64,000 nucleotides of DNA from CAJWOS01 sp964502005. Its GTDB lineage: Bacteria > Myxococcota_A > UBA796 > UBA2385. Below the pieces are notes generated by a model. The model searched no databases and was not told the DNA's origin. It saw only the letters and a program-made list of their open reading frames with translations. The DNA is taken from positions 168,472 through 232,471 of the forward strand of contig CAZCUX010000010.1 in NCBI GenBank assembly GCA_964502005.1, in the 5' to 3' direction. Within the stretch, counting starts at the first letter, position 1; every line of letters begins with the position of its first letter. The translations under genes and the position numbers were made by a program. Shown in pieces: positions 18,871 to 28,151 of this stretch.

Positions 18871-21084
18871 CTACCGCCGCGCGAACACCGCGAGCACTTC
18901 GGCTGCCTGGGCATGGCCGGAGGTGGCCGCCCAAGCCTCGACCCCCGGCAAAAAGAGCTTGTGGGCGCCGCTCCCGATGCGCAGCAATACCTTGTCGACA
19001 AAGCGGACGACCGAGGGCTCGTGAATGCGCGCCAACACCTCGGGCCAAACGTGCTCCACAAACCAGACGCGGTCGTCGATGTTGACGAGGTCGTGTATCC
19101 GCGTAGCCCAAAGAGGCAGCGTGATGTCGCCGCGCTGGAGCGCCAACTGAACGACATTGTCTGCCAACAATCGTACCGCGCGCTCTAGGTCAAAGAGGTA
19201 CGCGGGCGCAGCGGGCGTGCCGGAAACCTCCAAGTACAGCTTGAGCTTGGGCTCCGTGCCGCTGGGTCGAAAGACAGCACGCGCATGGGTTTCGCGCAAG
19301 GTGCCGTCGGACGCGTCATGGCCAAGCGTGAGCGAATACACCAAGACATTTCGCGCGGCGCCATCGGTCGCCGAGCGCACGGGGCCCATCGGCCCATGGG
19401 GGTCGCGGCGGTCGTGCCACTCTTGCACCGTCCACGGGCCGATGGTCTGGGGCGGGTGCTGGCGCAAAGAAGACAGGATGCGGTCGATGGTCGACTGGCC
19501 CGTCGCGCCGCGCAGCACGAGGCTCACGAGCTTGTTGCAAACCCCTCCGGTGCGCCTCTGGAGCGTGTCGAGGGTGTCCACCAAGGTGCGGCCCTGCCGT
19601 CGCTCTCCCGCGGCGAGCTCGGCGATGAGCAAGGCCCCTCCGGCGGCGTCTTTGTCGCGCAGCTCAGGCGTGACCAGCACTCCATGGCTTTCTTCGGCCC
19701 CAACGGTGAATACGGACAGGGGGGCAGGCGTCCCGTTGGGAAGAACGCCCGAATCCGCCATGCCGTCCATGACCTCGCCGATATATTTGAAGCCCACGAG
19801 CAGGTCGTCCACCACATTTGCGCGGTAAAGCTCGGCCACCCGCCGCACCAAGCGGCTCGTGACTTCGGTCTGCACCACAACGGGCGGCGGCTCGGCAGGG
19901 TTGCGGTGTCGAAGGGCTTGGTAGACGACCAAGGCCGCAATCTCGTTCCCCGAAAAGAAACGCCAGGACGAGGGTTCCGCGACGCTTGGGTCAAACAATC
20001 GCGCGCGCGCGCACACCCCCAACCGGTCGGCGTCGGGGTCACATGCCATGACGATGTCCGCGCCCACCGACTCCGCGTGGGCCACGGCTGCGGCGAGGCT
20101 GCTTTCGACTTCGGGATTGGGCGCCAGGTGCGGCACAGCGGGAAAGCGGCCATTGGGCGCGGCTTGGGTTGGCTCAATGTCCACCGCAAAGCCTGCCGCC
20201 CGCAGCACAGGGACTACGGTACGAATACCCGTGCCATGGAGATTGGTGAACACCACCCGCAAGTCGCGGTCGTGCGGAGCACGCCCACTCCGCAGCACGG
20301 CCTCCCGGTAGGCCACCAGCGTCGCGGCCGGAAGCACCTGCACTTGGCCCGCAGCCCGCGCGCGGTCGAGGCTCATCCGCTCGACCCACTCTACGCCCAC
20401 CACTTCGTCGGCCAGGGTTTGGTCCCGCGGCGGCACTTCTTGTCCACCCGTCGCCGTATAAAACTTGCCCCCATTGTCGTCGGGGTGATTGTGCGAGGCG
20501 CTGATTTGCAGGCCGCCAACGGCACCCAAGTGGCGAATGGAAAACGAGAGCTCTGGCGTGCTGAGGAATTCGCCGGCAGGCGGCAGCACGACCTCAAATC
20601 CGGATGCCGCATACACCTCGGCTGCGATGTGCGCGAAGTCCCGGCTCGAAAGGCCAAGCACCGGGTTGGCGACGCCTTCCACAAGCTCGCCCCGAATGTC
20701 GTGAAACTCCCGCACGTCGCAGGCCACCACCACCCGCCAAGCACCTGGCCCCAAACGCCGTCGCAAAAAATTTGCATGACCTTGAACGCTGGTGCCCAAA
20801 GTGTACGGATTGAAGCGATTCGGCCCGATGCCCACGGGACCACGCCGCCCCCCCGTACCAAACGGCAGCGATTGGTAGAAGCTGTCGAGAAGCACTGCCC
20901 AGCGGCCATGTTCAATCAGCGCGCAGACCTGGGGCCGGTAGGACCGAAATGTGTGGTCCGTGAGCCATTGCGCGATGGCCGCCGCCGCTTGGGCGCGCAC
21001 GGCCGGCCGCACTGCTTGCGTTTCTAGGCCTTCGCGCACCGCCGCCATTTGGTCGTGGTGCGTGGACGTGTCCTCGATGGACAT
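18871..21084 (-). CDS. Phosphohexomutase (phosphoglucomutase / phosphomannomutase family)
   Basis: 737 aa, longer than the usual 450-600. The phosphoserine loop is SASHNHPDDNGGKFY with the catalytic Ser197; the Mg2+ loop is DPDADR (Asp349, 351 and 353); the sugar-binding EESHG and the phosphate-binding FRPSGTEPKLKLY stretches are all present. The overall pattern is nearest to PGM2-type phosphoglucomutase / phosphopentomutase. A C-terminal extension of about 100 residues continues after the phosphate-binding domain without a recognised motif. It interconverts sugar-1- and sugar-6-phosphates for polysaccharide or nucleotide-sugar supply. The upstream lipoprotein gene ends 4 bp before this start, so the two probably share a transcript. 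Confidence 0.93.
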   Translation of the reverse strand: MSIEDTSTHHDQMAAVREGLETQAVRPAVRAQAAAAIAQWLTDHTFRSYRPQVCALIEHGRWAVLLDSFYQSLPFGTGGRRGPVGIGPNRFNPYTLGTSVQGHANFLRRRLGPGAWRVVVACDVREFHDIRGELVEGVANPVLGLSSRDFAHIAAEVYAASGFEVVLPPAGEFLSTPELSFSIRHLGAVGGLQISASHNHPDDNGGKFYTATGGQEVPPRDQTLADEVVGVEWVERMSLDRARAAGQVQVLPAATLVAYREAVLRSGRAPHDRDLRVVFTNLHGTGIRTVVPVLRAAGFAVDIEPTQAAPNGRFPAVPHLAPNPEVESSLAAAVAHAESVGADIVMACDPDADRLGVCARARLFDPSVAEPSSWRFFSGNEIAALVVYQALRHRNPAEPPPVVVQTEVTSRLVRRVAELYRANVVDDLLVGFKYIGEVMDGMADSGVLPNGTPAPLSVFTVGAEESHGVLVTPELRDKDAAGGALLIAELAAGERRQGRTLVDTLDTLQRRTGGVCNKLVSLVLRGATGQSTIDRILSSLRQHPPQTIGPWTVQEWHDRRDPHGPMGPVRSATDGAARNVLVYSLTLGHDASDGTLRETHARAVFRPSGTEPKLKLYLEVSGTPAAPAYLFDLERAVRLLADNVVQLALQRGDITLPLWATRIHDLVNIDDRVWFVEHVWPEVLARIHEPSVVRFVDKVLLRIGSGAHKLFLPGVEAWAATSGHAQAAEVLAVFARR

Positions 21085-21087
21085 ACG

Positions 21088-21771
21088 TCATTCACCAGCG
21101 GACTGGAACGCATCGGCCAAGACAAACTTGCCGGGCGTGCTGTCCAGCTCAATCCACGACGGCCCGTAGCTGCGGGCGATAGACCAAGTGCCCAAGAACG
21201 GCTGGGAGCCCGTGCCGCTGCCGATTGTGACCACGGCGCACTCCCACTCGTCGGTGGTCCACTGGTTGGGACAGGTGGTGAGTCCGACGTACTCGGTCGC
21301 GAAGGTGTCGCCGCCGGTGCTGGTCTCCACGATGTCGCCGGCGTTCATCTCGCGTTCGGCAAACACGACGGGAGGGTCGAAGTTCGTGGTGACGCCCGCT
21401 ACATCGGTGGAGTAGTCCGTCCACTTCCAAATCTCGATTCCATCGTCGGCGTCAGTGCTCCAGTCCACTTCATACTGGAGGGTCTCGCCGCCATCGCTGG
21501 TGCGGTGGGTGTATGCGAGGGTCACCACGTCTTTTCCCCCCTGAGACACCGTCGAAATTTTGTCGACAATCAAGGAGTACTCGACCGAAACGTCGTCGCT
21601 CACATAGGACCACTGACGCTCGCCATCGAGCGGAAAGCGCTCCCACAACGATTCGCCAGGGTAGTTGAACTTCTGACCCGCGCAGCCCGTAGTGGTGGCC
21701 AGGCCGAGCACCAAGGCAGCAACAGGAGCGCCAGACGGACGAGATCGCAGGGCGACAAATGGACGGTGCAT
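21088..21771 (-). CDS. Lipoprotein of unknown function
   Basis: 227-aa lipoprotein. ATG at 21771 follows GAGGAGA. The signal peptide ends at the lipobox LATTTGCAGQ. The mature part is beta-rich (ERQWSYVSDDVSVEYSLIVD, LQYEVDWSTDADDGIEIWKW) with two Cys flanking a Trp-rich stretch (TTCPNQWTTDEWECAVV). No family is recognised. It sits directly upstream of the phosphomutase and divergently from glpK. Confidence 0.75.
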   Translation of the reverse strand: MHRPFVALRSRPSGAPVAALVLGLATTTGCAGQKFNYPGESLWERFPLDGERQWSYVSDDVSVEYSLIVDKISTVSQGGKDVVTLAYTHRTSDGGETLQYEVDWSTDADDGIEIWKWTDYSTDVAGVTTNFDPPVVFAEREMNAGDIVETSTGGDTFATEYVGLTTCPNQWTTDEWECAVVTIGSGTGSQPFLGTWSIARSYGPSWIELDSTPGKFVLADAFQSAGE

Positions 21772-22004
21772 CAGAGTCTCCTCAACGGAACCACACAAGA
21801 TGTTTGAGAAACGCGGCAATAAGAGCGCAGGTCTATCGCGCGGTTGCACACACTGGGGCAAGGCTACCACGGGTTCTATCCAGACCTTGTCACAGTCGCG
21901 TGGTACAACGCCAACCGTCGAACTTTGCGCACGCGGCACCCGCGGACGGCCACAGAGGACACCTGCGCGGTGTAGCCAACAACCGTATCGAGTGAGGATC
22001 AGTC

Positions 22005-23486
22005 ATGGCCCAGATGAACGAAAACGACGTCATTCTTGCAATTGACCAAGGGACCACCGGTACCACCGCGTTGTTGTTGGACCGCAACGTGCAAGTACGG
22101 GCTGCCTACAACGTCGAATTTCCGAATCATTACCCAGAGCCGGGGCATGTGGAGCACGACGTCGAAGAAATCTGGGAGAGCGTGCGTCAAGCCGTTTTGG
22201 GTGCGCGCGCAGCCGCCCCCAACACCACCATTCGCGCCATTGGCATAACCAACCAACGCGAGACATCGCTGTTTTGGGACCGTCAGACCGGCAAAGCCAT
22301 TCACCGCGCATTGGTCTGGCAGGACCGCCGCACCGCCGACACCTGCCAGGCCCTCAAGGCTGCCGGACACGAAGCGGCCGTGCGCGCAAAGACCGGTCTC
22401 GTGCTCGACCCCTACTTTTCGGGCACCAAAGCGGCATGGTTGTTGAACCACGTCCCCGGTGCGCGGGAGCGTGCGGAGCGCGGTGAGCTCGCATTTGGAA
22501 CCATCGACACCTTCCTCGCGAACCGCCTCACCGGCGCACATGTCACCGACGCCTCCAACGCCTCGCGCACCCTGCTGTTTGATATTCACACGGGCGCCTG
22601 GAGTCCCGAATTGTGCGCGCTGTTGGGTGTGCCGATGTCGGTCCTGCCCCGCGTTTGCGACAACGCCGAAGTGGTGGGAACCACGCGCGGCATCGACTTT
22701 CTCGACGACGGCATCCCCGTTGCCGGAATGGCGGGCGACCAGCAGTCCGCGCTGTTCGGACAAGCCTGCTTTACACCTGGCTCTGCCAAGTGTACCTACG
22801 GCACCGGCGCGTTTTTGCTGATGAACACGGGGGAAAGGCCGGTTGCGAGCGAACACGGAATGCTCACCACGGTCGCGTGGCGCCTCCACGGACACACCAC
22901 CTATGCACTCGAAGGAAGCGCGTTTATTGCCGGCGCTGCGGTGCAATGGCTGCGCGACGGCCTCGGCATCATCCAAAACGCCTCCGAAATCGAGGCGCTG
23001 GCCGCGTCGGTCCCGAATTCGGGGGGTGTCACCTTTGTGCCCGCCTTGGCCGGCCTCGGCGCGCCGCATTGGCGGCCCGAAGCGCGCGGACTGATGACCG
23101 GCTTGACCGGTGGCACCCACCGCGGCCATATCGCCCGTGCGGTGCTCGAAGGAATTGCGTTGCAAAATGTGGAGCTTCTTCGCGCGATGACGGCCGACGC
23201 TGGCACGCCGCTGCATGTACTCAAAGTGGACGGTGGAGCTGCCCGAAACAACCTTTTGATGCAGCTTCAGGCAGACCTGCTTGGGGCCTCGTGTGTACGC
23301 CCCACCGTTCTAGAAACGACCGCATTGGGCGCCGCATTTCTCGCCGGATTGGGTGCAGGTTTGTTTGCCGACATTTCTGCAATTGCCGATGCCTGGGTGG
23401 AAGACCGCACGTTCACACCCACCATGGACGACGCCGAGGTCGGTCGACGACTCGCAAGATGGGCCGCAGCCGTCGCGCGGGCTTGA
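22005..23486 (+). CDS. glpK: Glycerol kinase
   Basis: 493-aa FGGY kinase that phosphorylates glycerol to sn-glycerol-3-phosphate. Motifs include the ATP-phosphate loop AIDQGTTGTTALLLDR, the glycerol-contact stretch ITNQRETSLFWDRQTGK and LVWQDRRT, the hinge GMAGDQQSALFGQ, GTGAFLLMNTG and the adenosine motif VDGGAARNNLLMQLQADLLG. Start ATG at 22005 with GAGGAT upstream; a second ATG at 22014 is equally in frame. No glpF or glpD is adjacent. Confidence 0.97.
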   Translation: MAQMNENDVILAIDQGTTGTTALLLDRNVQVRAAYNVEFPNHYPEPGHVEHDVEEIWESVRQAVLGARAAAPNTTIRAIGITNQRETSLFWDRQTGKAIHRALVWQDRRTADTCQALKAAGHEAAVRAKTGLVLDPYFSGTKAAWLLNHVPGARERAERGELAFGTIDTFLANRLTGAHVTDASNASRTLLFDIHTGAWSPELCALLGVPMSVLPRVCDNAEVVGTTRGIDFLDDGIPVAGMAGDQQSALFGQACFTPGSAKCTYGTGAFLLMNTGERPVASEHGMLTTVAWRLHGHTTYALEGSAFIAGAAVQWLRDGLGIIQNASEIEALAASVPNSGGVTFVPALAGLGAPHWRPEARGLMTGLTGGTHRGHIARAVLEGIALQNVELLRAMTADAGTPLHVLKVDGGAARNNLLMQLQADLLGASCVRPTVLETTALGAAFLAGLGAGLFADISAIADAWVEDRTFTPTMDDAEVGRRLARWAAAVARA

Positions 23487-23516
23487 GCGTCGCGAATACT
23501 GGGCTACAACCTTTGT

Positions 23517-24179
23517 ATGCCACGCGAACCTTCCGGCTTGCCTCGTCAGTTCCAGTCCCTCCCTCTATTCCCGCTTCCGCGGGTGGTGCTGTTGCCCCAT
23601 AGTCTTCTCCCGCTCCATGTCTTCGAGCCCCGCTATCGCGCGCTTGTTGACGATTTGCTGCGCGGAGACGGCTTGCTCGGCGTTCCACGCATCGTCCACG
23701 GAAGCGTGGCATGCGGGGAGTGCCCACCCTTTGCGCCCGTCATGGGCTTGGGGCGCTTGGTGCGTCACCAACGCCTGCCGGATGGTCGCAGCAACATCGT
23801 CGTGCTCGGAATGGGGCGCGTCCGATGCGACGAAGAGCACGAGCAACCCGACGTGCCCTATCGAATCGGCGCGTGTACCCTCCTCGATTGCGACGAAGCG
23901 AGCGCTCCGAGCCGCCTCCAGCAATCCGCCGAGCAGCTGCGGTATACGGCGCTCCAACTTGCGCGGTGGCGTCCCGATGCCGCGGAAGAGCTCCAGAAGC
24001 TGCTTTCCCCCGACCGTGACCTCAGCGAGACAGTCGATATTCTCGCGCATATGTGCATCCGCGACACCGACGAGCGACAGGCCTACCTCGAACTGGACTG
24101 TCCCCTGCCGCGCGTGGAGCGCGTGCTTGCCGCGCTCACCTCGATTGTGTTCGACCACCAAACCCGCCCCGACTGCTGA
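23517..24179 (+). CDS. LON N-terminal (substrate-binding) domain protein
   Basis: 220-aa cytoplasmic protein equivalent to the N-terminal domain of Lon protease without ATPase or peptidase. LPLFPLPRVVLLPHSLLPLH, then VFEPRYRALVDDLL is typical. Later parts (LGMGRVRCDEEHEQ, LQQSAEQLRYTALQLARWRP) match the helical second half. Stand-alone LON-substrate-binding proteins are common in deltaproteobacteria; their role is poorly defined. It starts 30 bp after glpK. Confidence 0.85.
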   Translation: MPREPSGLPRQFQSLPLFPLPRVVLLPHSLLPLHVFEPRYRALVDDLLRGDGLLGVPRIVHGSVACGECPPFAPVMGLGRLVRHQRLPDGRSNIVVLGMGRVRCDEEHEQPDVPYRIGACTLLDCDEASAPSRLQQSAEQLRYTALQLARWRPDAAEELQKLLSPDRDLSETVDILAHMCIRDTDERQAYLELDCPLPRVERVLAALTSIVFDHQTRPDC

Positions 24180-24218
24180 CAGGCGCCGGCGCACGCGCTT
24201 GGTGGCGGATGGTCCCGC

Positions 24219-25922
24219 TTATTCGTCGTCGCTGGACTCTGCTGCGCGAAGCTGCCGCTCGTAGCGCAGCACCTCGCGCTGGAGCACCGCGCGCACCTTT
24301 TCGGTGATGCCGACCACGCGCACCCCCACCCGGTAGGAGGAGGACTCTTTGCGTTCGGCCTGCACGTGCACCACTTCGACTTCCAAATCGCCAACCGCTT
24401 CGCGGGTAGGCAAGCGGACGCGCATTCGCGTGCCGATTTCCGGCTCGCTCGGCATCCGCAAGCAGACGCCTCCCGCCGAAATGTCGACGAGACGGTACTC
24501 TACGGAAGGCGGAGGACGCGCGCCCGGCCATACCCCTTTTTGGCCACCCGGTGCGCGCCCACCCACGGGGAAGCACTTGACAAAGATGTCTTCCGTGGGC
24601 GCTTCAATTCGGTGAAAGACCCGCCGACCTTCGGTCGTGGTGATTTCATCGAGGCCGGGAATCAGCCGCAACGACAATCGACGCGAATCGTCTGCGTGGG
24701 TCTGCGCCTCCACGAGAGAGGCCGCGAACTCGAGCACTGCACGACCAGACGGGATGGACACACGCACCCGCGCGCCCGTGGCAATCACGAAGCGGTCGTC
24801 GCCACCGAGCATGCCGTCGAGGTGGATTCCATCGTCGCGAACATCGGCGCGGATGTTGCGCATTACCACTTCCACGCCCGCACGGTGAAAGATTCGGACC
24901 CACGCGTGCTCACCGGCGACCCGCTTGAAGGAGTCGGGGTCGACCATATGCAGACCCAACTCTCCACGGTTTTCCTTGAGAATGGTATACAACGACGCCA
25001 AGAGCTCGGTACGGCCCAAAGGGCGCATAACGTGGGGGATTCCTTCCACACGGACCTGCACGCGAGGATTGGGCGTATCCAACTCAAGGCGCGTCAGCTC
25101 TACGCGCCCCAGAGGCGCACGCAAGCTAAGCTCCCCACGCTCGTCGCGCAGGACGAGGTCGGAGTCTTCAATCGTGAGCTCTGCTCTACGAATGGTTTGG
25201 TTGTCAGCGGCCCACACTACCTTGGCCTCGCCGACCTCCCCATCGCCTTTGGGACGCGGCGAAATGCGTGCAAACCAACCGGCGATGCCCTCCATCGACG
25301 ACAAGCGCCCTTGCAGCGTGAGGTCGACATCCGACCCGGTAAGAACCTTGACGCCATCGGGCGTAGAGTCGAACCCATAAATGTCGGCGGCGGACACCGT
25401 GACGACCGAATCGTCGACCGCACTGAGCCACCCGGACGGAACAAACACAATCCCGGCAGGCCCGCCAAACGCGACCCCCGACCGCCGCAAGCGAAACCGG
25501 CTGTCGACGAACGCCTCCGCCCCCACGATACGAGAGTTGGGCTGCCCCTGGAGCACCCACCAAATCGCGAGCATGGTGGTGGCCGCGACACCATGGAGGG
25601 TGCGCGCGGGCCCTGCGCCGCTTCCCTCCTTCGGCGAGAGGATAACGCCGCCCCCCGGGCCGGAAACGACCGACTCAATCGCGTCGAACGGGATGCGTTT
25701 TTCCAGCCGACCGCCGCGGAGGGCGCGCAGCACCCGCCCCCGACGGAAAATCACGCCGTTCGCGAGGACAGCCAGCTCCAACGATTCTTGGAACGGACCC
25801 GCGACGGCCTCCCGACCACTCACCCGCGCAAGTTCCCGTTGCCCCTCGACGGGGCGAACTTCTGCGGTGACCGTCTCGTTTGACGTCCGGTCGTTTGAGG
25901 ATGAGTCAGTCGCGCCGCTCAC
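24219..25922 (-). CDS. PilZ-domain protein, probable c-di-GMP receptor
   Basis: 567 aa. A GTG start at 25922 follows GGGAG. The C-terminal third carries a PilZ domain: RRVFHR (RxxxR) near residue 434 and DISAGG (D/NxSxxG) near 478, the two c-di-GMP-binding motifs, ending in VGVRVVGITEKVRAVLQ. The first 330 residues contain repeated beta-rich, PilZ- or GRAM-like segments (VFRRGRVLRALRG-type at the N-terminus, LSSMEGIAGWFARISP in the middle) and no transmembrane segment. The protein likely couples c-di-GMP level to motility or surface polymer output (inference). Convergent with the LON gene. Confidence 0.8.
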   Translation of the reverse strand: MSGATDSSSNDRTSNETVTAEVRPVEGQRELARVSGREAVAGPFQESLELAVLANGVIFRRGRVLRALRGGRLEKRIPFDAIESVVSGPGGGVILSPKEGSGAGPARTLHGVAATTMLAIWWVLQGQPNSRIVGAEAFVDSRFRLRRSGVAFGGPAGIVFVPSGWLSAVDDSVVTVSAADIYGFDSTPDGVKVLTGSDVDLTLQGRLSSMEGIAGWFARISPRPKGDGEVGEAKVVWAADNQTIRRAELTIEDSDLVLRDERGELSLRAPLGRVELTRLELDTPNPRVQVRVEGIPHVMRPLGRTELLASLYTILKENRGELGLHMVDPDSFKRVAGEHAWVRIFHRAGVEVVMRNIRADVRDDGIHLDGMLGGDDRFVIATGARVRVSIPSGRAVLEFAASLVEAQTHADDSRRLSLRLIPGLDEITTTEGRRVFHRIEAPTEDIFVKCFPVGGRAPGGQKGVWPGARPPPSVEYRLVDISAGGVCLRMPSEPEIGTRMRVRLPTREAVGDLEVEVVHVQAERKESSSYRVGVRVVGITEKVRAVLQREVLRYERQLRAAESSDDE

Positions 25923-26304
25923 GGTCTACTCCCAACGGTGGAACAGAGGACCTTCCGCTTCCCAGAAAGATTGGTTTCCGATGACATGTTGTCTACGGGA
26001 TGCCGAGCAATCCCAACGCCGCTCCCTCAGTATAGTCGAAACACCGACCCAAAGTTGTCAACAACAATGTCACCGTTTGTAACAGCGATGAGCTATTGAC
26101 GAATTCGCCTTCAGTTCTGGTTTGATTCGCCAATGCCTACGCTCTTTTTTCCCGAAACACGGTCATAGACGTAAGGATTTATTTGACAACATTGGCAATT
26201 CGGCGCCCGCACCCAACAACCAAATTCTCAACCAAAACGGGCGATGAGGCGGCAATTGAATGCTGCGTCTCGCCTTTGGCGTACGCGTCGGCTAAGCCGT
26301 CCTT
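25923..26304. other. Relatively AT-rich divergent promoter region
   Basis: 382 bp without a gene, lower in GC than its surroundings. On the minus strand a TTGACA (26056-26061 as TGTCAA) and TATACT (26029-26034 as AGTATA) are present but 21 bp apart, too far for a standard promoter. On the plus strand TTGACA occurs at 26183-26188 without an obvious -10. It must carry the promoters of the PilZ gene and the 26305 gene. Confidence 0.4.
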
Positions 26305-26811
26305 ATGAAGATCGCACGCCGACATCTCCTCGCATTGGGCGCCGCCACCGCCGCCGTGAGTGTCATGGGCGCAGGCGCCGGTGTAGCGTCGTGGTGGCGC
26401 CAGCCCGCCGACGCACCATTTTCCGTGCTATCGGCCGACGAAGCCCAGTTTGTGCGGGCCTGGAGCGGAGCCGCGTTTCCGGGGGGCGCTACCCTCGCAA
26501 CAGACGGCGCCACCGCCAACCTCGACCGCTTCTTCGATGGCGTGCTCGCACATGTCCCCGACACCCAGCAGCATCTCCTCCGGCTGCTGCTCCATGCGCT
26601 CGACAATGGCGCGATTGTTTGGAGCGGAAGTCGCTTCACATCGCTATCGTCCAACGATGCCCGTACGGTATTCCACACGCTTTTGGCGCATGACATCGCC
26701 GAAGTCCGCGGCGCGGCCCAAAGCCTGACCGTGTTGCTGGGCATGGGGTACTCCACGCACCCCGATGTTGCGCCCGTTATGGCTCGGTGGCATCGCTGCG
26801 GATACGGTTGA
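26305..26811 (+). CDS. Gluconate 2-dehydrogenase subunit 3-like exported protein
   Basis: 168 aa. Begins KIARRHLLALGAATAAVSVM, a twin-arginine-like signal (RRHLLALG). The mature part shows the pattern of the gluconate dehydrogenase subunit 3 family: FSVLSADEAQFVRAWSGAAF, LLRLLLHALDNGAI, FTSLSSNDARTVFHTLLAHD and a late LLGMGYSTHP. These small subunits normally accompany a GMC oxidoreductase and assist its export; no such gene is adjacent, so the partner must be elsewhere. Its end overlaps the convergent gene by 35 bp. Confidence 0.6.
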   Translation: MKIARRHLLALGAATAAVSVMGAGAGVASWWRQPADAPFSVLSADEAQFVRAWSGAAFPGGATLATDGATANLDRFFDGVLAHVPDTQQHLLRLLLHALDNGAIVWSGSRFTSLSSNDARTVFHTLLAHDIAEVRGAAQSLTVLLGMGYSTHPDVAPVMARWHRCGYG

Positions 26812-27316
26812 CGAAACTCCGCACAGGCACGCCGTTCTTACGCCCTTCTACCGCATCCGGCGCCGGCACTCCCAAAGGTTCCACCAAAACACCGGGATTG
26901 TCTGCGGGATGGTCGCGTGTTTGCTCCGGCGAGGGCCAAACTTCTACGCCCAATCGAAGCGCATCGGAGCCCGCACTGTCGGGCCCTCCCTTTTTGCCGA
27001 TGAGCACCTCGGCCGGTTCGTTGAGCTTCACCCGCAAAACAGGTCGAGAAACCGCATCTGTACGCACGCCTCCCCGACGCGCGCCCGCCAACCGGCGCAC
27101 ATCGGCATCGACCTGCACGGCGTCGTCGCTGGACGGCGACAAGGTGAGCTGAAAGACGTACCCTGCGCCGCCAGATGACGACAAAAAGAATGCAGGCAGC
27201 GGACCTTCTTGGACATCGACGAGGGTCACCTCCATCGCTTCGGTGCCGGGAGCCTGGAGGACCAGGTGAACCTCGTAGCCCATGAGGGCCGCAACCAAAC
27301 AAGAGGGAATGAGCAT
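26777..27316 (-). CDS. Small protein of unknown function with N-terminal hydrophobic segment
   Basis: 179 aa. AGGAA seven bases before the ATG at 27316 favours the start MLIPSCLVAALMGYEVHLVL; a longer form from 27340 or 27403 is open. The N-terminus may be a short signal or anchor. The rest is beta-rich with SRPVLRVKLNEPAEVLIGKK and an acidic Pro-rich C-terminal part. No family is recognised. The last 12 codons overlap the convergent 26305 gene. Confidence 0.55.
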   Translation of the reverse strand: MLIPSCLVAALMGYEVHLVLQAPGTEAMEVTLVDVQEGPLPAFFLSSSGGAGYVFQLTLSPSSDDAVQVDADVRRLAGARRGGVRTDAVSRPVLRVKLNEPAEVLIGKKGGPDSAGSDALRLGVEVWPSPEQTRDHPADNPGVLVEPLGVPAPDAVEGRKNGVPVRSFVNRIRSDATEP

Positions 27317-27465
27317 CGACGTTCCTGTGAAAGCGGACATGTCCCCACCGGGGCATCGCGTTTCCTCGCGAACTACCCTGCACCTAATCGAATCTCCCGC
27401 CAACGCTCAAAAAACAAGGGTCGGGGAGACGAAACAGGTATCCCCACGACAGCTCACACGGGTTC

Positions 27466-28002
27466 TCAGCTGCGCGACCTGGGCGTGTCCCCACGCGGCC
27501 AAGCGGCGAGGCCCACCAGGAGCAAGGAAGGAAGCAGCTCCACCGACACCACCGCCGCGCCCGCCGGACTCAACATCCCCCACCCAATCGGCGCCACGGG
27601 GATGACCCGCCATGGAAAAAACACCCGCGCATCCGAGAACGGCCAAAACAAAGCGACGCCCAGGCCGCCCGTCGTGAGCATGTCGAGCAACGGATGGGTG
27701 AGCACCGCCAGGAACACGCCGAGGCCCCAGCGGCCTGCCAAGGCCCCCGGGCGGTTGCTTTGGCGCGAGAGCGCAGCAATCGCCGCTGCTAGCCCTCCAC
27801 ACGCCAATGCAAACACGATGGAGTGGCTGGCCCCCCGATGGCCGAAGGGATGCGAATACGGAATACCAAACGAAAACGCCACGACATCGGCGTCGGGAAG
27901 CATGGACAGCACAGCAACCAGCAGAGGCGCCCACACACTTCGCCGCCCCCGAATCAGGCGTCCGGCCGCCGCGCCAACGGCAAGATGAGAGATACTGGCC
28001 AC
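27466..28002 (-). CDS. YdjM-type inner-membrane metal-dependent hydrolase (DUF457 family)
   Basis: 178 aa; GTG start with GGAG upstream. Polytopic membrane protein with about four helices (WAPLLVAVLSMLPDADVVAF, SIVFALACGGLAAAIAAL, GLGVFLAVLTHPLLDMLTTG, LLPSLLLVGLAAWP). It has the family's polar motifs: SHLAVG at the start, LPDADVV, HRGASHS, and THPLLDMLTTGG. Members are annotated as metal-dependent hydrolases, and the E. coli homologue is LexA-controlled; the reaction is unknown. Confidence 0.8.
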   Translation of the reverse strand: MASISHLAVGAAAGRLIRGRRSVWAPLLVAVLSMLPDADVVAFSFGIPYSHPFGHRGASHSIVFALACGGLAAAIAALSRQSNRPGALAGRWGLGVFLAVLTHPLLDMLTTGGLGVALFWPFSDARVFFPWRVIPVAPIGWGMLSPAGAAVVSVELLPSLLLVGLAAWPRGDTPRSRS

Positions 28003-28151
28003 CGTTACTCCAAAATGAACCGCGATTCATCGCGACGCGCGTGCAGGAAGTACTCGCGCGTCGCCCCAGAGTGGGCTAGCGCGTCTCATGGACGGTGGTG
28101 GGAGGCTGTCGATGGTCTTCCGCAAAAAAAACCGGACGTCTGGAGTGCCCC

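Noticed and set aside
19285..21027. 580-aa plus-strand frame inside the phosphohexomutase
   Set aside because: Antisense shadow with no motif.
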